DNA of 64,000 nt from Adiantum capillus-veneris (Eukaryota > Streptophyta > Polypodiopsida > Polypodiales > Pteridaceae): the NCBI GenBank assembly GCA_014529385.2, contig CM043945.1, forward strand, positions 96,326,612-96,390,611, written 5' to 3'. The notes beneath the pieces are model-generated. The model was given only the letters and a program-made list of their open reading frames with translations. It was not told where the DNA came from and made no database searches. This document shows positions 1 to 10,303 of this stretch, one piece after another. The translations under genes were made by a program, and so were the position numbers. Each line of letters starts with the position of its first letter. Within the stretch, counting starts at the first letter, position 1.

Positions 1-546
1 CCAAAACAGATCGTATACTACACCCTAGAAAGATACGACATTGATAGAATTGAAAGCGGAAGGTGTGGAATTTGACAATAAACCTCCTATTTCTAAGCAT
101 GATCTTGAGCCTCTCTAGGCCTATGATCTCTCAACACATGATCTCATGCATGTGATATGCTTGCACTTGCACCTTGCAAGGAGAAGGAATGGTGATGGCA
201 GGTCTAGTTTGAAGAGAGAGGATGCAACCTTATGAGAGGGAAGAGACATAGCAATGGCACATCAGAGAGGGGGGAGAAAAAGGCCAACCGAATGGAGATA
301 GAGTCTAGAGACAAAGACTCAACGTCAAAGCATATGAAAACCGGCCTATAGGCCTCACTACGTATAAGCGCAACACATTGGAGGAGACCAGGGAGGAGCA
401 CCCCCCCTGCATATATAAAATCCTAGAAGGACGACTCCCAAATTTTCTAGTATTTCTCAAGGCCTTGTAGAGAACTACTCATAGCTATAGACACAAGAAG
501 AATGACAGAGGATGCAATGGGTGGTGAAGCAGATCCTCTCATCTAC
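1..546. other. Unassigned flank left of gypsy element 1
   Basis: I recognise no gene here. A TATA-like string (catatataaaat, about 408-420, plus strand) could be a promoter of a decayed LTR or a chance AT-rich run. No terminal repeat or target duplication matching the LTR that starts at 547 is visible. Confidence 0.4.
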
Positions 547-1144
547 TATAACAAACTTGGACACTCCAAATCAAGATTCTACCGCGACACAACAGAGATT
601 CACTTCAAAACAGTACACAATTGACTATTGATTTGACATGGCCCAACGGAGTTCCATGCCTAGAGATATTGGCCCCAAAGACTGGCGCCCCTTTCGGTAT
701 TTCCTTTTGTATTAATCTGTGTTCAAAGTACAAGAGAGTGGGAGGGTTCTAACTCTCAGACTCTACGTCCAGATGCTTTGAGAAGTGAGGGCCCTGCCCA
801 CCAATTTATAAGTTACAAGGGATGTCCAAAAAGCAGAGCCCCAAAAGCTTCTCACTCAAAAGCTCTTAAAATAAAGAAATTGACTCAAAAACTGCCAAAA
901 TCAGCCTGCATGGAATTCAGCCTGTGCAAAAAGCAGATTTCTGTACACACTATCCGCTTTTTGCGTCACAATTCACGGAGCTGCCGTACAACTGCCATGT
1001 GCCACAGCTTCCAGATTTTCCGCTGTTGCCACGTCAGCCTCTCTCCGCATTTCACGGGCCTGTTGCCAGCCAGTTGGGTGTAACCGGGTCTGCTGCCCCA
1101 CTCTGGGATTGTGTCGGGTCATGCTACATCACCAGTTTGTGACA
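547..1144 (-). repeat. 3' LTR of gypsy element 1
   Basis: This is an inverted match of the LTR at 6,376-6,988. On the minus strand it starts TGTCACAAA at 1,144, just after a purine tract, and ends TTGTTATA near 547, where the partner copy ends TTGTTACA. Shared landmarks are the block with 'ggccccaaagactggcgccc' (about 670-690) and the block around 778-900. Length is about 598 bp. The ends are degenerate (TG...TA), which suggests age. No target duplication can be checked because the matching 5' LTR is missing. Confidence 0.88.
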
Positions 1145-1777
1145 TACCCCCCCTCTTGAAAGCATTGTAATCGCCCTCGATTACGCTTGCAAAACAAAAA
1201 GAGGCCATATACTGTCTTAGCAACACATTCTAGGAACAACACATCTAGCACATGTACGAATCGACAGTCACATCACAGGACATCACTTGACATCACATGA
1301 AAAATCACATTCAACAATCATTCTAATCTCAGACCATGATTAAATTGCAACGTATTTAGCAATCGCATCTAGATCTAGTCGGGACCTCTCAGATGCGCGA
1401 TGAACTAATCCTTATTGCAATTATGTCTATACAGATCTATCAGACCAAAATGCTGTAGTCATTTTGTCTATCAACTCCTGTACTTAAACAAGTCAAGTAC
1501 AAATCAGTATCATATTATCAGGAATTCCAAATCTTAAAAGTCATTACAACAGAATACTGACAGCCCACAATATCCCTGAAACCCAATAGGGACATCAATG
1601 ACTCTATTATCAAAATCAGGGCAATTTGTTGACAAAGGAGCGGAGTGACTCCCCTCTTGTGCAAGGCCGCTGCACCAAATTCCACCCATGCTAAAATCGG
1701 GGTTCTATCGGAGTAAACTATGCTAAATCGAATGCTTCAAGGTAAAGATTCACAATCTGAGGAGTATCTGCCAGGTC
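1145..1777 (-). other. 3' untranslated spacer and polypurine tract of gypsy element 1
   Basis: There are about 630 bp between the chromodomain stop and the LTR. On the minus strand the end reads caagaggggggta, a good polypurine tract for plus-strand priming, and abuts the LTR start. The spacer contains several short 'catcacatgacatc'-like repeats and matches the spacer at 5,765-6,375 in inverted orientation, so it belongs to the family rather than to host sequence. Confidence 0.75.
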
Positions 1778-2940
1778 CTACTCCTCCATCCACTTCGCAT
1801 CCAATGCGGGATAGTTCTTGAATTTAACCAAGAACCGCCTTATCACTTTACCTTTTATCTTTTTATCTTTATGTGCCAATATCTGTTTTGGAACGAGTAT
1901 CTTTTTGCTTTCCTCCACTTTGGGTTGCTCATCTGGCTCCCCATAATTGGGCACATTGCCTTTAAAAGGCTTCAAGAGACTCACATGAAAAGCATTGTGA
2001 ATTCTCCAAGTATCGGGCAATTTCAATCCAAAGGAGACATCATTTATCTTTTCTTTTATCTGGAAAGGTCCATAGTATCTCATGCTAAGCTTTGGAAAAA
2101 GACGCTCCTTTCCCTTTTTCTTTCTCAGGCGTGCCTTCTCAAAACGTAGGAGCACCCAATGGTTCTCCTTTAATTTCAAATCGCGACCATGTCGATCTGT
2201 TGCCTTTTTGTGTCTTTCCTGAGATTTCTGTAAAGCCTCTCGGACCTTGGCAAAAGCAGTGTCCAAGTCCCTCGTGTACTGGTTGGCTTCAAAAATATTA
2301 CCTTTCGTGCTTAAGAAGGGTGGAACCTTCGGAGAACCTTCAATCATATCAAATGGCGCCTTCCCCGTCGAAGAGTGAATCGTGTTATTGTAGGCAAATT
2401 CCACCAAAGGCAAAAACTTTTCCCATTGAGTCTTCTAATCCGAAATGTAAGACTTCAATAAATCCAGTACGGCTGAATTTGCAATCCCACATTGCCCATC
2501 TGTTTGCGGGTGGAAACATGATGAGAACTGCAACCTCGTGCCAATGTTCTCCCAAATAGCCTTCCAAGACAAACTCGTGAATCGGGGATCTCAATCGGAG
2601 ACAATTGTCTCAGGCATGCCATGTAATCTGAATATCTAGGCAATGAACTGTCTCGCTAAGTGATCCGGCTTGACTGTTTTCTTCACTGGAATGAAATGAG
2701 CTTGCTTGCTAAATCTGTCAATAACGGTCTAGATACCATCATGCCCACTCTGTGTCTTCAGGAGATCAAAAATGAAATCCATAGCAATACTTTCCCAAGG
2801 GTGGGTGGGAATGGGTAAAGGCTGTAACAAATCTCTGTGCTTTATGCCTGTCAAACTTGACCTTCTGGCATACCAAGCAACTGCGTACAAAATCGTCCAT
2901 GTCCTTCTCGAGTCTCGGCCAAAAGAAGTATCTCTCCACA
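1778..2940 (-). pseudogene. Gypsy integrase core, C-terminus and chromodomain (element 1)
   Basis: This is the integrase catalytic core followed by the GPY/F-like region and a terminal chromodomain. In the reading frames seen: MDFIFD (first catalytic Asp, near 2,780), then TVIDRFSK, then VSDRDPRF (second Asp, near 2,590), then HPQTDGQ. The usual Glu after DGQ appears as Gly (DGQCG, near 2,500), so the D,D,E triad looks incomplete. The 211-residue frame from 2,413 to 1,778 carries the C-terminal part, including YYGPF and [12 protein letters not shown], and ends in a chromodomain-like segment with [11 protein letters not shown] and DAKWMEE. The stretch 2,940-2,414 needs more than one frame. In life the protein would insert cDNA and bias targeting through the chromodomain; this copy cannot. 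Confidence 0.85.
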
Positions 2941-3725
2941 CCTTTCAAGGTGGTATCAATGCCGCGGTGACCCGTAAATGGTGGATAGTGGCATTCGGTT
3001 AGAACCTTTTCCATCAACGGCTGTGTAACGCATAACATCGTTTTCTTCATCAAGTAACCATCCCGAATGGAATATCCGCCTACTACCTCCCTATTCTGTA
3101 TTCGACCGAATACATCTGCAAAATCTGAATCTATGGCATACTGATCGACCATGTCCTTGAAGCTTCTATGATGAATCACAGAAATAGCCAAGACCAACGG
3201 CTTCCAGGACAAAGCATCCGCCACCAAGTTCTTCTCTCCCTGCACATGGACAATCTGGAAGTGAAACTGTGACATGATGTTTGCCCACCGCACCTGCTTT
3301 TCCGATAGCTGCTTCTGTGACAAGAAGTAGTGTAAACTATGATGATCTGTGAAGACCGTAAAATCGGCTCCGAGTAGGTAATGTCGGCACTGAGTAAGAG
3401 CATAGATAACCGCCAAAAACTCTTTCTCATATATCTGTGCTGTCAATTCCGGCCTTGAAAACAATTGGCACTCATAGGCAATGACATGGTCTTCTTGCAT
3501 TAAGACCGCACCCACACTACAACCACAAGCATCACAATATACTTCGAATGCCTTCTGCAAATCCGGCAAAGTCAAAACTGATCCTGTAGTCAATTTCTCT
3601 TTCAAAGTCTTAAAGGTAGCCACCTCTGTGGTCCCTATGAGAAAGGGACTCCTTTTTGTGTCAACAAATGCAAAGGGGAAGCAATCTCTGCAAACTTTCA
3701 AAGGAACCTCCGATAGTAAGAACAT
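2766..3725 (-). pseudogene. Gypsy RNase H and integrase zinc finger (element 1)
   Basis: A 319-residue open frame. Residues about 40-160 are the RNase H domain: VYCDACGCSVGAVL carries the first Asp, YEKEFLAVIYAL the Glu, and VFTDHHSLHYFL the second Asp. The tether after RNase H contains the usual IVHVQGEKNLVADALS. Residues about 245-290 are the integrase H2C2 zinc-binding domain (HYPPFTGHRG ... CLVCQK). The frame breaks just before the integrase core, whose sequence continues in other frames to 1,778. It looks like the best preserved part of the element. The apparent Met start is only an artefact of an upstream frame break; in the family this is one segment of a larger Pol polyprotein. Confidence 0.88.
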
Positions 3726-4589
3726 AGGCGCAAGAAGCTTCTAACTTCATGGAAATTCTTCAAATCGGGCCAATCACGTATAGTCTCAATCATGGCCGGC
3801 GGGTCAATCTGCACTCCTGCTGTTGAGACGATGTGTCCCAAAAAGTGTATCTCTGATAGGAAAAATTCACTCTTCTTTGCATTAATCACCAACTTGTGAT
3901 CTCGTAATGCTTGAAAGACCTATAGAGAAGGTGTTCTCTATGTTCTGCCTCATCCTTGGAGAAGACAATAATGTCATCAAAGAAAATGCCCTTAAAAGAT
4001 CTGTACTCTCTGAAAATCCTGTCCGTCATTCGGTTAAAGGTCGCTGGAGCATTGGCACAACCAAAATTTCAAATAAACCGAAGGTCGTCCGAAAAGCTAT
4101 CTTGTAGACATTTCCCGGCGCGATTCGGATATGATGATATCCGCTCTTCAAATCGATCGTGCTGAAACAAGAGGATCCCTGTAGTCGTTCTAGAATATCA
4201 CCGATCATAGGAATCAAAAATCTATTCTTGATGGTGATTTTGTTGAGAGCTCTATAATCAATGCACATTCTCCAAGATCCGTCTTTCTTTAAAACCAACA
4301 ACACCGGAGAGCAGTAAGGTGAAGGAATCGACTGGATAAGACCCTTTTCCAAGAGATCTTTCAGTTGGTTCATGATCTCTTCATTCTGGGCTCGGCTCAC
4401 AAGGTAAGGTGGCTGGTTCGGTGGTGTGCTTCCAAGTATCAGATCAATGGTATGATCCTCAGGACGAGCTGGTGGCAACTCGCCTGGTAGGCCCTCAGAA
4501 AAGCAATCTGCATGGGTGTGGAGAAAATCTTGGCGTTCTTTATCAAGTTCAAACATATTTGTCCTATGTTCATCATTCAAATCTTTCAA
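3698..4589 (-). pseudogene. Gypsy reverse transcriptase (element 1)
   Basis: The frame 4,589-4,026 has the RT fingers and palm: [49 protein letters not shown] (first catalytic Asp), and [15 protein letters not shown]. The normal 'MPFGLTNAP' motif is replaced after a frame break by unrelated residues (MLQRPLTE). In another frame near 3,960-3,990 the catalytic motif reads FFDDIIVFS, the family's YVDD equivalent. The frame 3,892-3,698 then gives the connection region (SEIHFLGHIVS ... LRLCSYYRRF). Several frameshifts and stops interrupt it. N-terminal residues before LEKGLIQSI include HADCFSEGLPGELPP, the usual pre-RT linker. Confidence 0.88.
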
Positions 4590-5110
4590 AAAGTCGAGTA
4601 AACAAACAGACTGGATTTCATTAATTTAGAAATGGCCGAAGCCGATACAATAGGGACAGACTTGCCCTTTAGTTTCACATCAAGTACAATGTTTCGGCCT
4701 TTTTCAATAGTCAATGTCACTTTCTTCGCCCGATGATCGACCACGACGTTGTTCTTATGGTACCAAGGGACTCCCAGGAGGACATCACAACCTTCCAAGG
4801 GAATTATGTAGAAGTCCTCGTGCCCCAAATACCCCTGACAATGCACTTGAAGTTTGCCAATGACAGGTGTAATGGCCACGTCCCTGCCGGGTGCCGCCAA
4901 AACTGCCTCTGCTTGTGGTCCCATCCGATCGGGTGTAATCTTGAGCCGTGCCACCAATTCAAGGAAAATGAAGTTGGCCATGGCTCCTCCATCAAAGAAA
5001 ATCGGGGCTTCTTGATCTTTCACTTTGCCCCAAGCTCGGCAAATTTCTGTACTTTCATTAATCATGCTTGGATCAGTACCCATGCAATCTGGAATTAGTC
5101 CTCCTTTCAC
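4586..5110 (-). pseudogene. Gypsy retropepsin-like protease (element 1)
   Basis: A 174-residue frame upstream of RT with the layout of a Ty3/gypsy aspartic protease: a lead-in (AWGKVKDQEAPIFF), the active-site turn at DGGAMANFI (residue about 40), a flap region with GYLGHEDFYIIPLEG, and a C-terminal VLLGVPWY. The usual D-S/T-G triad is D-G-G here, so activity is doubtful. The equivalent region of element 2 (17,485-17,882) also reads DGG, so this may be a family feature and not only decay. Confidence 0.8.
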
Positions 5111-5538
5111 CTTGCCTTTTCGTCCACGTTCTCAACTGCTTTCGAACTTTCTGGCCTTTCTTCATTATGTTCTTGCAATGCCTTTTTAGGGCACTTCGTG
5201 GAGATGTGCCCATGTTCCCCGCATCCAAAACACTTCCCCTCTTTGATGTAGTTGGCTCTCTCCCGAAGAGTGAGCCGGGGTCGCGAATCCTTATCTTTCT
5301 TTTCTTGGGGGCTCTTCTTTCTACTTTCATTATTAGAAGTCTGTTCGGTTCTCTGAGTCATGATCTCATCTGTGGGGTAAGTCAGAGTGCCTGAATGTAT
5401 GGCAAAACCCTGTTTCACATGACCCATCAGTTCTTGAATAGAATTTGACTTTTGTTCTAAGCAGTGATCTCGGATCTCTGTAGAAAGTCCGCAACAAAAC
5501 CACTCAATCTGTACTTTAAACGAGATCTTCTTAAAAGA
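5107..5538 (-). pseudogene. Gypsy Gag C-terminal part with CCHC zinc knuckle (element 1)
   Basis: The minus-strand frame ends here with a basic linker and a single zinc knuckle, CFGCGEHGHISTKC (C-x2-C-x4-H-x4-C, about 5,190-5,235), which packages RNA in this family. The segment from about 5,538 to 5,240 (STEIRDHCLEQKSNSIQEL and on) aligns with gag of element 2 at 18,270-17,970. Upstream of about 5,538 the open frame continues only by chance, because the DNA there is the plus-strand chromodomain of another copy. The N-terminal two thirds of Gag are missing. Confidence 0.82.
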
Positions 5539-5539
5539 C

Positions 5540-5764
5540 GAGGAGCCTGATGAGCAACCCGAAGTGGAAGAAAACGAGGAGATCCTTGTTCCAGAACAGA
5601 TATTGGCACATAAAGACAGAAAGATTAAGGGTAAAGCGATAAGGCGGTTCTTGGTTAAATTCAAGAACTATCCTGCATTGGATGCGAAGTGGATGGAGGA
5701 GGAGTACCTAGCAGATACTCCTCAGATTGTGAATCCTTACCTTGAAGCATTTGGATTAGTATAG
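5540..5764 (+). pseudogene. Inverted second copy: gypsy Pol C-terminus with chromodomain
   Basis: On the plus strand, from GAGGAGCCTGATGAGC onward, the frame encodes the last 70 or so residues of Pol: an acidic linker, [34 protein letters not shown], then EEEYLADTPQIVNPYLEAFGLV and a TAG stop at 5,762-5,764. It is the same protein end as the minus-strand copy at about 1,778-1,990, and it carries the full C-terminal tail, which the other copy loses to a stop. The junction with minus-strand gag lies within a few bases of 5,539. Chromodomains of this type are thought to guide integrase to modified histones. Confidence 0.85.
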
Positions 5765-6375
5765 TCTATTCTAAATGGAACCCCGAACTCAGCTTGGGCG
5801 GAATCTGGTGCAGCGGGTATGCACAAGAGGGGAGTCGCTCCACTCCTTTGTCAACAAATTGCCTCGATTTTTGATACTAAAGTTACTGATGTCTCTTTGA
5901 GTTTTAGGGATACTATAAGCTGACAGTATTCTGATGTATGACTTTATGAACTAGAATTCCCAATAATATGATATTAATTTGTCCTTGGCTTGTTTAAGTG
6001 CAGGAACTGATTTACGAAATGACTACAGTATTTTGGTATGAACGATCTCGATACACATGGTTGCAATAAGGATTAGTCAATTGGGCATCTACGAGATCCC
6101 GACTGGGATCTAGATGCGATTGCTAAATACGTTGCGGATAAATTATGGTATGAGATCCTAATGAATTTTGAATGTGATTTGTCATGTGATGTCTTGTAAT
6201 ATCAAGTGATGTCCTCTGATGTCATGTGATGTGACTATCGAGACTGGTACATGTGCTAGATGTGTGTTCCTAGTTCGTCGGTACTAACAGTCAGTGTCTG
6301 CTAAGACAGTTTATGGCCTCTGTCTGTTTTGAAGACATAATCGAGGGTGATTACAATGCTTTCAAGAGGGGGGTA
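5765..6375 (+). other. 3' spacer and polypurine tract of the inverted copy
   Basis: A non-coding spacer that matches 1,145-1,777 in inverted orientation (for example the block around 5,830-5,870 against 1,620-1,670). It ends in tttcaagaggggggta, the polypurine tract, directly before the LTR. Confidence 0.75.
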
Positions 6376-6988
6376 TGTCACAACCCAGTGACGTGGCATA
6401 ACCCTAGGACGCAGATCGGACACACGCACACACTCTCTTGTAGGGGTAGAAGCTCCCAGATTTTCCGCTGAATGCTGACGTTGCACTGCCTTACGGACAT
6501 TTTTGAGATTTACGACGTGTTTTGCGAGATTGATGACATGGCAGTAGCGTACGGATTTTTGCAGCTTTTCTCTACGCAAAGTGGCGTGCTTTATCCTACA
6601 CAATTAGCAAGAGAGAGAGGGATTTATGTGAATTGCTTTATTTTACTCAAGAAGGCTTGAGAGTGGAATTGCTTTATTTTTTGAAAGCTTTTGGGGCTCT
6701 GCTTTTGGCATCCCTTGTAGCTCTTTATAAGAGTGGTTTGGGCTCCCACTTCTCAAAGCATCTGGAGGCAGAGTTTGAGAGTGAGACCCAATCACTCCCT
6801 TGTACTTTGAGCACAAATTTTAATACCAAAAGAAATATCGAAAGGGGTGCCAGTCTTTGGGGCCAATATTTCTAGGCACGAAACTCTGCCGGGCCGTGTC
6901 AAATCAATTGTGAACTTTGAACCTTTTTGAAGTGAATTCCTATCGTGTCGCGGTAGAATCTTGACTTGGAGTGTCCAAGTTTGTTACA
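6376..6988 (+). repeat. 3' LTR of the inverted gypsy copy
   Basis: It starts TGTCACAACC directly after the polypurine tract and ends AAGTTTGTTACA, so the ends are TG...CA and the length is about 613 bp. It is homologous to the inverted LTR at 547-1,144 and to the fragments at 12,421-12,805 (plus) and 16,739-16,898 (minus). It is followed by GAGAC. The homologous flanking repeat at 12,133 also carries GAGAC just before the matching sequence, so GAGAC is a plausible 5-bp target site. Confidence 0.88.
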
Positions 6989-7170
6989 GAGACTTCTAAA
7001 CCAACCAACCTTGGCAATGAATAACCGATACTTAATAAAATGGGGGCAATGGGTTGTATATATACCCACATCAGTAAATTACCCCACCCAAACTTTGACA
7101 AATAAGTAAAATAAATACCTAAAAGCCAAAATAAATATTGGGATCACATTGGGCACTTCACTTGAGATAC
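6989..7170. repeat. Dispersed repeat R1, copy 1
   Basis: About 175 bp, from 'gacttctaaaccaacc' to 'cacttgagat', recurs in direct orientation at 12,133-12,310 at high identity. No coding capacity and no terminal repeats are evident. Copy 1 abuts the end of a gypsy LTR; copy 2 abuts a (GA)n tract. Confidence 0.8.
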
Positions 7171-8639
7171 GATAACTTTAACACCCTCTCTGCAGCTCAT
7201 AGTGGACATAAATGGTGAGACCAAGTCGATGAAGAAGCTACCATGGACACCCCAGTGGTTGATCAGTCTAAAGGATACACCTCGATTATGCTATCCTCAA
7301 CGTTTTACCTTAGAAGAATGCATCGGTTTCCTTTTAGAAGATTGAACTGTAGACCCCATTCATGAACTGTGAACACATCACATCCAAAGTACTTCAAGAT
7401 AATGAACATTGAAACACATCCTATAATGCGGCCAATGAATTGGTGCACTCATCCATAATGTTTTAGATACGTCTAATGCGTTCCCTGCCAGATGCATGTG
7501 CCTTGAACTCCAACCCACGGGTTCAAACACCAAAAAATTGAACTCCAGCACAAGGATCCAAATTATTTTTTAGGAGCAGTGCTTGTGTCTCTTTGCCACT
7601 CACAAGCCTCTCTCTGGCTAAAGCTAGTGGCGGCAACTACATCTTGACTAGAAATCTTGCATCATGGCCAATGTGGTCGCCACCACATGTGCCATGTCGA
7701 TCTTTTTTGTCAAGTCTTTATCATTATTATCTCTATCCAGCTTGCCTTTGCCTTTGTCTCTTTGTGAGTTCCTGCTTTTGTCTTTGGCTTCAAACTCCCA
7801 AGCCAAACTAAGCGTCGTGTCACATTTATAACAATGGTTGCCGGACCTCATGGGTACTGAGGCAGCTAACTGAGTACTGATATTGCCGTTCTTGTTAAAC
7901 TTGTCTTTTCCCTCTACCAAACTTGTGCATTTACTTTTGACTTCACAATCTCGAGCCAAACAAACGAACGGTTTCCTTGAGAATTTTGCCTGTGCATAGG
8001 GCGCTAGCGAGGGACTGATCGATTCGCTTTCCATAGCCGATGATTGGTGTCGGTCTTCACTGTTGCTCGCGCTCGAGCAAGGGGGGGGGGCGGCATATTG
8101 AAGCTTCAAGATCTGGAAGTTAAACCTTCTCGCACTCCAGAGAAAAAAACTCTGGCCGCACAAACTTCCAAGCCGTTTAACAAAGCCTACGAAAGGGGAG
8201 CTCCGGTTCGCACTTGAAGTAGACTAGATAGTCAGTAAGGGGGTCCAGCTCAATGCCCTAAGGGCGTCCACTAGCCTTTGTAAGTAGCGTTTTAAAATGC
8301 TATTGCTAGGAAGGCAGGTAGGTCGTTGGCAGGTGGGGATTGTCGCCGTCAAGGGGAGTGTCAATGCCGGCAAAATGCCGGAAAGATTATCTAGCGGGTC
8401 CGTAAGGGTGCTGGCAATGGCTTTGGCAAAATAAATGCTTCAAAATGCTAGCAGCAAAGCAAGCTCACTAGGCATAGGGGGGGAAGCGATGACAAAAAAA
8501 GAACAGAAGCACCCATTGAACAACGTTTTAAACTGCTGATTGCAAAGAATTGGGGGGCAAGGTGCCGTCAACAGCGAGGTAGTGTGGGGAGGGGCTCACT
8601 TCACGGTTCTTCTCAGCAGGTGCTAATGACTCCACCAAA
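7171..8639 (-). other. Unassigned region, possible internal sequence of a decayed LTR element
   Basis: A minus-strand open frame at 8,163-7,648 (171 residues) is rich in Lys, Asp and Ser and has no domain I recognise. The region lies downstream, on the minus strand, of a perfect 12-nt initiator-tRNA-Met-type primer-binding site at 8,640-8,651, so it may be the leader and 5' region of a long-dead LTR retroelement. No gag or pol motif supports this. A nine-G run occurs near 8,085. Treat any protein call here as unproven. Confidence 0.25.
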
Positions 8640-8651
8640 GCTCTGATACCA
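8640..8651 (-). other. Primer-binding-site-like sequence (tRNA-iMet type)
   Basis: The minus strand reads TGGTATCAGAGC, the usual plant LTR-retroelement primer-binding site for initiator tRNA-Met. It is preceded by ...TTTGACA, a plausible LTR end. About 50 bp further upstream the LTR is interrupted by the (GA)n/LINE 3'-end array. Confidence 0.55.
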
Positions 8652-8694
8652 TGTCAAAGTCGACAATGCAGAAGAGTAGAGACCGAGGGGAGAA

Positions 8695-8794
<100 letters not shown>

Positions 8795-8983
8795 GAAATG
8801 ATATATTAACATCTACAAAAGGCCAAAATGACCTATGAGACCAACTGATTACAATGATGAGTCTAGTACCAAGTCTGGGTACAAACAAAGAAACTGATAG
8901 GAGTGCTACCGACTCCTATGGGTGGTTGGTAGGCTAATCAATGGTATCATGCCATAAAGGTACAAAGTGGGGATAAGTGTCAC

Positions 8984-9098
<115 letters not shown>

Positions 9099-9287
9099 GA
9101 AATGATATATTAACGTCTTGAAAAGGCCAAAATGACCTATGAGACCAACTGATTACAATGATGAGTCTAGTACCAAGTCTGGGTACAAACAAAGAAATTG
9201 ATAGGAGTGCTACCGACTCCTATGGGTGGCTGGTAGGCTTATCAATGGTATCATGCCATAAAGGTACAAAGTGGGGATAAGTGTCAC

Positions 9288-9420
<133 letters not shown>

Positions 9421-9592
9421 AATGAAATGTTATATTAACGTCTTGAAAAGGCCAAAATGACCTATGAGACCAATCTGTTACAAAATGGTGAATCTAATAC
9501 CATGTCTAGTACAAAAGAACTAGAACAAAGATACTACTACTAGAATCCAATGGTATCATGCCATAAAGGTACAAAGTGGGGATAAGTGTCAC

Positions 9593-9598
<6 letters not shown>

Positions 9599-9668
<70 letters not shown>
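9599..9668. repeat. (GA)n microsatellite 4
   Basis: About 35 GA units between LINE 3'-end units 3 and 4. Confidence 0.97.
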
Positions 9669-9671
<3 letters not shown>

Positions 9672-10303
9672 AATGAAATGTTATATTAACGTCTTGAAAA
9701 GGCCAAAATGACCTATGAGACCAATCTGTTACAAAATGGTGAATCTAATACCATGTCTAGTACAAAAGAACTAGAACAAAGATACTACTACTAGAATCCA
9801 TCCTCATCTGCACTTAGGATGGAGAGAGAGAAATGAAGTGAAATGTTATATTAACGTCTTCAAAAGGCCAAAGTGACCTATGAGACGAGAAAGTTACAAT
9901 GTGGTGGATTTAATACAAAGTCAAAGTAACAAGATGACAAAAATGAAATGACAAATTACAAAATAAAATACTATGAAATCCTAAACTGCTAGGTGTGAAC
10001 TAAGCAGCTAGCTGGGATAGCTATATCACAAGAGATCCTACATCGGTCATCTCGCTGGCGGATCTCATCAATCTCCTCCATGGTCAGTAGTCTCACCGGG
10101 CGTCGTGCATGTCAAGCCAAAGTGATCCGAATCCTCTAATGCAGCCTCCGTCGATGCTATGTAGTCCTCCGCAGTCATGGGCATCTTGATCTCCCCAGCT
10201 TAGTCGCTCGGTCGATCAGTGTGCCTATGGTGTGAGGCGACGAGCTCTGCTGTGGTAGTAACTCCTTCGGGTGTCTAGTGGTAGCTCTAAAGAAATCTGT
10301 GAT

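Larger units (their letters stand above)
547..5538 (-). mobile_element. Ty3/gypsy chromovirus, element 1, 5' end missing
   Basis: Read on the minus strand the order is gag zinc knuckle, aspartic protease, RT, RNase H, integrase, chromodomain, spacer, polypurine tract, 3' LTR. That is the canonical order of a chromodomain-bearing Ty3/gypsy element. The domains lie in several frames with stops, so the element is dead. The 5' LTR, leader and N-terminal gag are absent: at about 5,539 the sequence switches to an inverted copy of the 3' end of a related element. A second, shorter copy of the same family lies at 16,739-19,423, and its gag and protease align closely with this one. Confidence 0.9.

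Noticed and set aside
778-1083. 101-residue plus-strand frame, with a homologue at 12,299-12,820
   Set aside because: Both lie inside a gypsy LTR and are conserved only because the LTR is. No protein evidence.
7648-8163. 171-residue minus-strand frame as a gene
   Set aside because: No recognisable domain. It lies next to a primer-binding-site-like sequence and is more likely element leader or chance.
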